NCBI GenBank assembly: GCA_021823905.1
Contig: JAKALX010000196.1
Span: forward strand, 1 to 6,860
Source of the DNA: Chloroflexota bacterium
GTDB taxonomy: Bacteria; Chloroflexota; Dehalococcoidia; Tepidiformales; Tepidiformaceae
DNA: 6,860 nt
Reading direction: 5' to 3'
Of this stretch, positions 1-6,789 are shown one piece after another. Below the pieces are notes generated by a model. That model did not search any database, had not been told where the DNA came from, and saw only the letters and a list, made by a program, of their open reading frames with translations. The position numbers were made by a program, and so were the translations under genes. Position 1 is the first letter of the stretch. Each line of letters starts with the position of its first letter.

Positions 1-777
1 GAAGGGGGACGGTCGCTGGGGTCGCTCGAATGGAGTGATGGCGCTGAGGGCGTGGTCAACCTCACCGGTTCGCTGGACGTTTCCGGGCTCGCCCTTGGCC
101 CGCACCAACTGGCCGTCCGTGTTTGGTTCTTCGATGGGACGATGCTGCAATCGGAAAACGCCAGCTTCGTTCAAAGGAGCCCCAACCCGACAAGCGCGGC
201 GACCGCGTCCGCCTCGAAACCCGCGGGTTCGGGCCAGTGGGTGCTGAAGACGGTGAAGCCGGGCGAGGCAAAATCCACCCTGAACGAAAAAGTGGAAGGA
301 GTGCCGTGCAACGTCGTCACCACCTTCGCGTCCGCAGAATCCAACGCCACGATCACCTCGACGGGCGGGTGCCAGCACCCTCAAACCAAGCCCATCGCCA
401 CCACGAGCCAGCATTCCTGGGGCCGCCCCCCGGATCGGATCACCCCGGGCCAGGAGGTGACACTCAGCGGGAGCGCTTCCCAGTCTGGCGTGTGTGGGAT
501 AAACGGTGCGACCGGGAAGGATTGCCCTGCGACGACCCGCCCATGGGTCGGACAGGGCGACCGCCTGCCGAGCGCGACCGGGACCATCAGTTGGTCGCAG
601 ATCCTCGGAGTGAGCGGGTCCGAATTCGCTGATTCGGCAACGAAACCTTCGGCCACCTGGAAGTTCAAGGCGCCGACAGGTAGCGCGGGCCGGCCGACCC
701 TGTTCATCAAATTCGTGTCGCAGGGCCGGTGGGGCACCGTTGAGACACACTTCTGGTACGAGTGGGAGGCGCGATAG
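1..777 (+). CDS. 3' part of an unrecognised, probably exported Thr/Ser-rich protein
   Basis: Frame 1 is open from the first base of the window to a TAG at 775-777, so 258 residues are visible and the true start lies upstream. I do not recognise the family. The first ~57 visible residues look like the end of a beta-rich, Ig-like or Big-like domain (SLEWSDG, then alternating hydrophobic strands ending AVRVWFFDG). A low-complexity Ser/Thr/Ala/Pro linker follows (about residues 60-76). The C-terminal ~180 residues are rich in Thr, Ser and Gly, have alternating strand-like segments and four cysteines (about 103, 124, 165, 175), and end in an aromatic patch, HFWYEWEAR. There are no membrane spans, and no sorting signal is visible at the C-terminus. 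The composition fits a secreted or surface protein with possible disulfides. Any function is unknown. The codon use is GC-rich like its neighbours, so nothing points to recent transfer. The codon-level pattern makes the coding call itself fairly safe. Confidence 0.7.
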   Translation, partial: EGGRSLGSLEWSDGAEGVVNLTGSLDVSGLALGPHQLAVRVWFFDGTMLQSENASFVQRSPNPTSAATASASKPAGSGQWVLKTVKPGEAKSTLNEKVEGVPCNVVTTFASAESNATITSTGGCQHPQTKPIATTSQHSWGRPPDRITPGQEVTLSGSASQSGVCGINGATGKDCPATTRPWVGQGDRLPSATGTISWSQILGVSGSEFADSATKPSATWKFKAPTGSAGRPTLFIKFVSQGRWGTVETHFWYEWEAR

Positions 778-1221
778 CGCGGGCGGGGGTGAAGATTGGC
801 GAAGGGCCTGCAGCTCCGCCTGGGGGCAGTCGATGTCGCTGCTCTTCGCCAACGTCGCTATCACGCTGCCGTCACCGGCGCCGATGCGGATGCCGTCGCG
901 ACCCGTGCCACCCCTGAGCCGGGCGCGCGGATGAGCACGATCGCGGCCACCACAACGACGATGTACGCGCCAAGGTCGGCGAGGTGCAGGATCGGCGATC
1001 GTGAATCGTGAATTCGTCTCCCGCACTACTATCCCGGCTGGTCCCGACTACTGCGAAGCCCACGGTGGGCCACCCAGTACCGGAGTAGTCCGCTCGCTGA
1101 ATCTCGAGTAGTGCAAAACACTACTTGGAGTAGTCGATCTTGTATCGTGTTTCGCGAGGCCCGTTGTAACTCCCCGCGGCTACCCCACGCTGGTGTTCGC
1201 CTCGCCGGGATGAGAAGCCAG
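778..1221. other. Gene-poor interval with repeats and possible decayed coding remnants
   Basis: I see no convincing intact gene in these 444 bases. On the minus strand, one frame (about 1025-861, ending TGA at 863-861) encodes a hydrophobic stretch, GAYIVVVVAAIVLI, but a TAG (1028-1026) lies just upstream and no good start codon is present. From about 912 down to 801, a different minus frame reads as Gly/Asp-rich sequence (GGTGRDGIRIGAGDGSVI) with GC-rich third positions. This could be chance in high-GC DNA or a frameshifted, decayed gene. A tandem 7-base repeat (ATCGTGA twice) lies at 998-1011. The AGTAGT cluster at 1023-1135 is listed separately. The bases around 1130-1160 are locally more AT-rich, but I could not define a promoter there. 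Confidence 0.5.
1023..1135. repeat. Cluster of six AGTAGT/ACTACT heptamers forming nested inverted repeats
   Basis: The motif occurs at 1024-1030 (CACTACT), 1046-1052 (GACTACT), 1084-1090 (AGTAGTC), 1107-1113 (AGTAGTG), 1119-1125 (CACTACT) and 1129-1135 (AGTAGTC). Two flavours alternate, so exact partners exist. Positions 1023-1030 pair with 1107-1114 over 8 bp, enclosing 1046-1052 paired with 1084-1090 over 7 bp. Alternatively, 1107-1113 pairs with 1119-1125 across the 5-base loop CAAAA, or 1120-1125 with 1129-1134 across TGG. GGAGTAGTC occurs twice as a direct repeat (1082-1090 and 1127-1135). The cluster lies downstream of the stop of the TAG-like gene and beyond the 3' end of the first gene. 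It could be a bidirectional RNA-structure element, a protein-binding array or a decayed repeat. The repeats are seen directly; the role is not known. Confidence 0.7.
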
Positions 1222-1677
1222 TTAGCCCTTCGTCGCTGCCAGCTTCGCCCGGAACTCCTCGTGTGCTGGCACCGGTTCCCCGACGACGTAGAGGAAGTAG
1301 TACGCGCCAAACGCCCCGAAGTGCTTGAAGCGCTTGCGCAGGTCCGCCGAGAGCTCGTCGAAGTTCCCGCAAGAGCGCAGGTAGCGGCCAAAGCCCGAAA
1401 ACTCGCGGTCGGTGTCGAGCATCGCGCCAGCGTTGTGGATCGTGGCCTCGATCTTCCGCCGGTTGCGAATGATGCGCGTGTCCGTGGTGAGCCGATCGAC
1501 GTCGTCGGGAGAGAGCCCGGCGACGTACGCGGGGTCGAAGCCGTGAAATGCCTCCCGGAATCCGGGCCACTTGGCCTCCACAACCCGCCAGCTCATGCCG
1601 CTTTCGAAGACGGCCTTGGTGATGACCTCGAGGTAGTCGGCGAGTTTTTCGGGTTTGATGATCGTTGGTGGTTCCAT
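1222..1677 (-). CDS. DNA-3-methyladenine glycosylase I (TAG)-like protein lacking the zinc site
   Basis: This 151-residue protein resembles the TAG family, helix-hairpin-helix base-excision enzymes that remove 3-methyladenine from alkylated DNA. The match covers SGMSW (26-30, like AGLSW), the AFHGFDP and SPDDVDRL segments (43-63), the signature IIRNRRKIEATIHNA (69-83) and the C-terminal segment DLRKRFKHFGAFGAYYF (112-128). E. coli TAG is about 187 residues. Here the N-terminal block with the family's Cys, YHD and EWG residues is absent. His139 remains in the final segment, but the expected Cys four residues later is Arg, so the zinc snap is lost. By alignment, the base-contacting Glu38 of E. 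coli TAG corresponds to Ala22. The ATG at 1677 follows GGAGG with a 5-base spacer, which fixes the start; the frame stays open upstream to about 1989, but that part overlaps the divergent gene and looks unlike protein. Fold assignment is good. Glycosylase activity is uncertain. Confidence 0.8.
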   Translation of the reverse strand: MEPPTIIKPEKLADYLEVITKAVFESGMSWRVVEAKWPGFREAFHGFDPAYVAGLSPDDVDRLTTDTRIIRNRRKIEATIHNAGAMLDTDREFSGFGRYLRSCGNFDELSADLRKRFKHFGAFGAYYFLYVVGEPVPAHEEFRAKLAATKG

Positions 1678-1828
1678 GGTGTCCTCCAGGCTATCCCCTT
1701 GCAGCTTAGCCTGAGGCTCATTGCCGTGGCATCCCTGCGTCTTCCTGGAATCCGCCCTCGTGCCAGGTGTCGCGCGGAGGTCACGCCCATATCGGCGCAC
1801 TGCGGATTTGCCCGCGCGTGCGCGCTGG

Positions 1829-1834
1829 TACACT
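1829..1834 (+). promoter_or_regulatory. Candidate -10 element for a leaderless HAD hydrolase mRNA
   Basis: TACACT ends six bases before the ATG at 1841, so initiation at the usual distance would put the transcript start at or next to the start codon. TTGCCC at 1808-1813 is a poor -35 with a short 15-base spacer. No Shine-Dalgarno sequence precedes the ATG, which supports a leaderless reading. Confidence 0.45.
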
Positions 1835-1840
1835 CCTGAA

Positions 1841-2572
1841 ATGTCATCGCACCGTCGGACCGTGGTCTTTCTCGATGACGGTGGAGTGATGAACGACAAC
1901 TCGCTGCGCGCACCGCAGTGGCGCCGGTTGCTCGGCGAGTTCATGCCCCAGCACCTTGGCGGAACACCCGAGCAGTGGGCCGAGGCCAACCGAATCCAGT
2001 TTCCGAAAGTGTGGGCTGCGATTGTCCCTCGAATGGCTGAGTTCCAGTATCATGCCGACTTCCAGCGCCAGTACGATCTCCTGTGGCTCAGCTCCATGTG
2101 CGGCCACCTCGGCATTCCCACGCCCCAAGAGCCTCGCGTGCTCGAGCTGGCGCACGATGTCACCGTCTACATCACCACTCGGCTGCGCACCGAGTACCCG
2201 GGTGCCGTGGACTCGATTCGCCACCTGCATCAGGCCGGCTTCGAATTGCACACTGCCTCGGGCACCCGATCGTGGGAACTGGAGAACTACCTGCGGAGCA
2301 TGGGCGTGCGGCAGTGCTTCGGCTCGCTCTTTGGACCGGACCTGGTGGACATCATGAAGGACAGTCCGGAGTACTACCGGCGGGTCTTCGAACAGGCACG
2401 GGTCGAACCTTCATCTGCGGTGGTTATTGATGACGATCCGCTCCCGTGCGCGTGGGCGGAAGCGGCGGGAGCAACCGCGATCCGAGTCGATCGCGCGGCG
2501 CCGGAGAACGGAGCAGGAGTTGTGTCTGACCTCGCGATAGCCACGCAGTGGGTGTTGGAGCGCCGCCCCTAA
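1841..2572 (+). CDS. HAD-superfamily hydrolase, subfamily IA-like
   Basis: This 243-residue soluble protein has the haloacid dehalogenase-like motifs in order. Motif I is VVFLDDGGV (8-16) with the likely nucleophile Asp12; the second Asp of the usual DxD is Gly14, as in the DxGGV branch of the superfamily. A helical cap follows (about 20-115). Motif II is HTASG (137-141), motif III Lys173 in the segment MKDSPEYYRRV, and motif IV VVIDDDP (194-200), with Asp197-199 positioned for magnesium. Family members are mostly small-molecule phosphatases or dehalogenases; the substrate cannot be told from sequence. The ATG at 1841 is chosen because motif I begins only a few residues later and because a -10 element sits just upstream. 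An in-frame ATG at 1721 would add 40 residues of non-family sequence over the promoter. The gene is divergent from the TAG-like gene, and its TAA overlaps the stop of the convergent DUF1385 gene. Confidence 0.85.
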   Translation: MSSHRRTVVFLDDGGVMNDNSLRAPQWRRLLGEFMPQHLGGTPEQWAEANRIQFPKVWAAIVPRMAEFQYHADFQRQYDLLWLSSMCGHLGIPTPQEPRVLELAHDVTVYITTRLRTEYPGAVDSIRHLHQAGFELHTASGTRSWELENYLRSMGVRQCFGSLFGPDLVDIMKDSPEYYRRVFEQARVEPSSAVVIDDDPLPCAWAEAAGATAIRVDRAAPENGAGVVSDLAIATQWVLERRP

Positions 2573-3534
2573 TCCAGCGGCGGCGCCGCCTCGAGCGCCT
2601 CGGCATGCTCCTGAAGCTCCGGAGCCGCTGCTGCCGCGGCGCTTTCGAGCACGGCCTCGAACGAGGCGATGGCCACTTCAATCTGGCCGTCATCAGGCAC
2701 TTTCGTCGTCAGCGCCTGGAGCGCGATGTTCGGCACGAACATGAGGTGCACGAAAAAGTTGCCGCCGAAGCGGGCCCCGAGCCGCAGGATCTCGTAGCTC
2801 ACGCCCGCAACCAGGGGGATGAACACGATCCGTGAGAGGGTGCGTACGAGGATGCCGCGGTCGACCGCGAGGTCAAAGGCGAAGAACGTGAGCATCGCGA
2901 CGATCACGACAACGAGCAGGAAGCTCGTTCCGCAGCGCTGGTGCTCCTTCGGAAACGGGCGAACGCCGGCAACGGTGATCGGCGCCTGCGCTTCGTACGC
3001 GTGGATCGTCATGTGCTCCGCGCCGTGGTACTGGAAGACACGGCGAATGTCGGGGATAAGGCCGATGACCGCGATGTAGCCGACGAACAGGCCAAGGCGG
3101 ACCACACCCTCGGTTGCGACGATGACGAAGCGGTTCGCGTCCACGAGCTCGAGCAGGTTCGCGAGGAGGATCGGGGCGGCAAAGAAGATGCCAACCACGA
3201 CGAGCATGGCCACCGCCATCGTTCCCCAGAAGACCTTTTCCGGGAACTCGGCGTCTTCGCCGCTCGCCCCGTCGTCGAAGGCGATCTTCGAGGAGTAGTT
3301 GAGGGCGCGCATGCCGAGGGCCATGGTTTCCCAGAGGACGACGGCGCCGCGGATCAGCGGCAGCCGCCGTGCGCGGCCCGTGTAAAGGCCGGCGAGCTGT
3401 TCGGTATGGCGGACGATGTGCCCGCGCGGGTGGCGAACGGCGACCGCCATGTGCTCCGGGCCGCGGATCATGACGCCTTCGAGGACGGCCTGGCCGCCGT
3501 AGTAGACGTTCGCTGGCTCGGTTGTTCGCTTCAT
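2569..3534 (-). CDS. DUF1385 family membrane protein (YqhQ-like)
   Basis: This 321-residue integral membrane protein belongs to DUF1385 (B. subtilis YqhQ group), whose biochemical role I do not know. The N-terminal signature YYGGQAVLEGVMIRGP (11-26) is the family hallmark. Likely membrane spans are at about 103-130, 138-160, 203-223 and 235-250. Conserved polar residues include HGAEHMTIHAYE (170-181, three His and two Glu), HQRCGTS (198-204) and SYE (246-248); their grouping could suggest metal or active-site chemistry, but that is inference. The C-terminus is Ala/Glu-rich and probably disordered. The ATG follows GAGGG. The gene lies 72 bases downstream of rpmE, a common neighbourhood for this family, with a hairpin in the gap. 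A CATACT preceded by TGA (minus strand, about 3577-3585) might give it its own weak promoter. Confidence 0.92.
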   Translation of the reverse strand: MKRTTEPANVYYGGQAVLEGVMIRGPEHMAVAVRHPRGHIVRHTEQLAGLYTGRARRLPLIRGAVVLWETMALGMRALNYSSKIAFDDGASGEDAEFPEKVFWGTMAVAMLVVVGIFFAAPILLANLLELVDANRFVIVATEGVVRLGLFVGYIAVIGLIPDIRRVFQYHGAEHMTIHAYEAQAPITVAGVRPFPKEHQRCGTSFLLVVVIVAMLTFFAFDLAVDRGILVRTLSRIVFIPLVAGVSYEILRLGARFGGNFFVHLMFVPNIALQALTTKVPDDGQIEVAIASFEAVLESAAAAAAPELQEHAEALEAAPPLD

Positions 3535-3540
3535 ACGCCC

Positions 3541-3576
3541 TCGGGAAAAGAGAAGGGCGCCGGTCGGGCGCCCTCT
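3541..3576 (-). terminator. Hairpin with T-rich tail after rpmE (terminator or attenuator)
   Basis: AGGGCGCC (3554-3561) and GGCGCCCT (3567-3574) form a perfect 8-bp GC-rich stem with a 5-base loop. On the minus strand it is followed by TCTCTTTTCCC, a moderately T-rich tail. It would end the rplU-rpmA-rpmE transcript or let part of it read into DUF1385. The tail abuts the DUF1385 Shine-Dalgarno region. Confidence 0.6.
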
Positions 3577-3606
3577 GAGTATGTCATGTAGTGGACCGCG
3601 AAATCG

Positions 3607-3816
3607 TCACTTCGCCTGCTGTTTTGCGTAACGGCGGTTGAACCGCTCGACGCGGCCCGCGGTGTCGATGATGCGCTGCTCGCCCGTGAAGAACGGATGG
3701 CAGACGTTGCAGACATCGAGGTGCATCGCCGCCCTGGTTGATCGTGTCTTGATCTCATTGCCGCAGGTGCAATGGATGGTGGCTTCGGCGTACTTCGGGT
3801 GGATATTCGCTTTCAC
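3607..3816 (-). CDS. rpmE: 50S ribosomal protein L31, zinc-binding form
   Basis: This 69-residue protein matches bacterial L31 in length and pattern: MKANIHPKY at the start, Cys16-x-Cys18 and Cys36-x-x-Cys39 as the zinc ligands, then HPFFTGEQRIIDTAGRVERF (40-59). L31 sits at the large-subunit central protuberance and bridges to the small subunit. All four cysteines are present, so this is the C+ zinc form rather than the zinc-free paralogue made under zinc limitation. The start is GTG (3816-3814), preceded by AAGGAG at a 7-base spacing; no ATG is available. It lies 18 bases after rpmA, probably co-transcribed. Confidence 0.97.
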   Translation of the reverse strand: MKANIHPKYAEATIHCTCGNEIKTRSTRAAMHLDVCNVCHPFFTGEQRIIDTAGRVERFNRRYAKQQAK

Positions 3817-3834
3817 CCTGGTCTCCTTCTCTGG

Positions 3835-4104
3835 CTAGACGGCGATGGCGGCCGGGTAGACGCTGATCTTCTTCCGGCGCCCCTTGGCGAACGGCTCGAA
3901 CTTCACGTGGCCGTCAATAAGGGAAAAGATGGTGTAGTCGCGGCCAAGGCCGACATTGGAGCCGGGGTGGAAGCGCGTCCCGCGCTGACGAAGGATGATC
4001 GAGCCGGGCTTCACGACCTCGCCGTCGTAGTGCTTGACGCCGAGCCGCTGGCTCTGGCTGTCGCGGCCGTTCTTGGAGCTGCTGACGCCCTTCTTGTGTG
4101 CCAT
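3835..4104 (-). CDS. rpmA: 50S ribosomal protein L27
   Basis: This 89-residue protein begins MAHKKGVSSSKNGRDSQSQR and continues with LGVKHYDGE and IILRQRGTRFHPGSNVGLG (37-54), all typical of L27, whose flexible N-terminus reaches the peptidyl transferase centre. There is no N-terminal extension of the kind that Firmicutes cleave before assembly. The ATG lies five bases after the rplU stop; the likely Shine-Dalgarno, AAGGG, is inside the last rplU codons, about nine bases upstream. This tight spacing implies co-transcription and probably translational coupling with L21. Confidence 0.98.
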   Translation of the reverse strand: MAHKKGVSSSKNGRDSQSQRLGVKHYDGEVVKPGSIILRQRGTRFHPGSNVGLGRDYTIFSLIDGHVKFEPFAKGRRKKISVYPAAIAV

Positions 4105-4109
4105 TTCGC

Positions 4110-4421
4110 CTAACCCTTCGAGATCGATTCGACGACCAGGCGCGTCACCGGCTGGCGATGCCCGAAGGTGCGCCGGTAGCGGACCTTGTTCTTGTACTTC
4201 ATGAAACGGATCTTCGGAGCCTTGCCGTGCTGCTCGATCCGCGCCGTGAGGCTTGCGCCAGGCACGAGCGGAGCGCCCACGGTCACGTCCCTTCCATCGA
4301 GGAGCATGAGGACGTCGAGCTGAACCCGGTCGCCGGGCTCGCCGGTCACGCGGCTCATCTCGAATTCCTGCCCCTCAACGAGGCGCATCTGTCGCCCGTC
4401 GGCGCGTACGATCGCTTCCAT
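4110..4421 (-). CDS. rplU: 50S ribosomal protein L21
   Basis: This 103-residue protein fits L21: MEAIVRADGRQMRLVEGQEF at the N-terminus, GAPLVPGASLTARIEQHG in the middle, and the RNA-binding signature KYKNKVRYRRTFGHRQPVTR (75-94). L21 binds 23S rRNA during large-subunit assembly. The ATG at 4421 is chosen because it aligns with the family N-terminus and is preceded by GGAG with a short spacer. The frame stays open 30 codons further upstream, but that would run across the promoter. It is the first gene of rplU-rpmA-rpmE. The predicted 5' leader is only about 26 bases, so no long L21 leader RNA fits here. Confidence 0.97.
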   Translation of the reverse strand: MEAIVRADGRQMRLVEGQEFEMSRVTGEPGDRVQLDVLMLLDGRDVTVGAPLVPGASLTARIEQHGKAPKIRFMKYKNKVRYRRTFGHRQPVTRLVVESISKG

Positions 4422-4453
4422 GACTATCTCCAGTGCTTCCGTGGAACATTCCC

Positions 4454-4483
4454 AGTCTAGGGATGCGCCTCGGGTTAGGTCAA
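4454..4483 (-). promoter_or_regulatory. Sigma70-type promoter of the rplU-rpmA-rpmE operon
   Basis: On the minus strand TTGACC (4483-4478) and TAGACT (4459-4454) are separated by 18 bases, close to the consensus. The expected start near 4447 gives a leader of about 26 bases with GGAG before the rplU ATG. The -35 box lies within the tail of the ftsH terminator. GGAATGTTCC just downstream of the -10 is a short imperfect dyad of unknown meaning. Confidence 0.75.
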
Positions 4484-4519
4484 CGAAACAGCCCGCCTGA
4501 CTATCTGGCATGCGGGCTG
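4480..4519 (-). terminator. Terminator hairpin of ftsH
   Basis: CAGCCCGC (4489-4496) and GCGGGCTG (4512-4519) make a perfect 8-bp stem with a 15-base loop. On the minus strand the hairpin is followed by TTTCGTT. It starts 16 bases after the ftsH TAA (4538-4536). The T-tract is short, so termination may be incomplete. Confidence 0.6.
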
Positions 4520-4535
4520 CACGATTCTCGGGGGG

Positions 4536-6548
<2,013 letters not shown>

Positions 6549-6566
6549 TAGAGGCACTCCATTGCA

Positions 6567-6589
6567 GCCGCGGGGCGGCCACACGTGTG
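6567..6589 (-). promoter_or_regulatory. Palindrome and small hairpin in the ftsH leader
   Basis: CACACGTGTG (6580-6589) is a perfect 10-bp palindrome placed at the predicted ftsH transcription start, a typical position for a repressor operator. Directly adjacent, GCCGC (6567-6571) and GCGGC (6575-6579) form a 5-bp stem with a 3-base loop just upstream of the GGAG. Both are seen in the sequence; any regulator is unknown. Confidence 0.4.
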
Positions 6590-6594
6590 AATCG

Positions 6595-6603
6595 AGTATA
6601 GCA
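6595..6603 (-). promoter_or_regulatory. Extended -10 promoter of ftsH
   Basis: On the minus strand TGC-TATACT (6603-6595) is a strong extended -10 element. No good -35 is visible upstream, which an extended -10 can tolerate. The expected start near 6588 gives a leader of about 40 bases ending in GGAG and the TTG start. Confidence 0.65.
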
Positions 6604-6727
6604 GAGTCGAAAAGGCGCCCCACCGCTGGGGTAAGCGCTCCTTCACGGCTTGGGAACCCCTGACGGTAAGCGCGCCAACAGTCCCCTCCGCCGCGCAGGA
6701 GATGGGAATGCTCCGCCGGGGAACGGC

Positions 6728-6736
6728 TGCTAGACT
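6728..6736 (+). promoter_or_regulatory. Extended -10 promoter of npdG
   Basis: TGC-TAGACT lies 53 bases before the npdG ATG and mirrors the layout of the divergent ftsH promoter; no clear -35 is present. The leader can form competing small hairpins, CGCCG/CGGCG or GAACG/CGTTC, within 6745-6763, of unknown importance. Confidence 0.5.
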
Positions 6737-6789
6737 CTCTCGGGCGCCGAACGTCCGGCGTTCAGTTTCTCGAATCCAAGGACACCATC

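Noticed and set aside
1..1047. Minus-strand frame open for about 349 codons, from the TAG at 1050-1048 to the window edge
   Set aside because: It is antisense to the first gene in the register where GC-rich codons rarely give stops. Its translation (Arg/Pro/Gly-rich) is unlike a protein, whereas the + strand product is.
1023..1135. A CRISPR array or short tandem repeat array
   Set aside because: The repeated units are only 7 to 9 bases, irregularly spaced and in both orientations, unlike CRISPR repeats and spacers.
1111..1839. A 242-codon open frame on the + strand
   Set aside because: It is antisense to the TAG-like gene, crosses the divergent promoter region and has no family resemblance.
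1678..1989. N-terminal extension of the TAG-like gene by 104 codons
   Set aside because: It overlaps the divergent HAD gene and its leader. The composition is not protein-like, and a strong Shine-Dalgarno marks the ATG at 1677.
2941..3591. A 216-codon open frame on the + strand
   Set aside because: It is antisense to the well-supported DUF1385 gene, and its His/Asp/Arg-rich translation is an artefact.
4422..4511. N-terminal extension of L21 by 30 codons
   Set aside because: L21 proteins start at the MEAIV-equivalent position. The extension runs over the promoter and the ftsH terminator.
6604..6789. A tRNA or small RNA gene in the ftsH-npdG gap
   Set aside because: A TCGAATCC string at 6770-6777 recalls a T-loop, but no acceptor, D or anticodon stems can be drawn around it.
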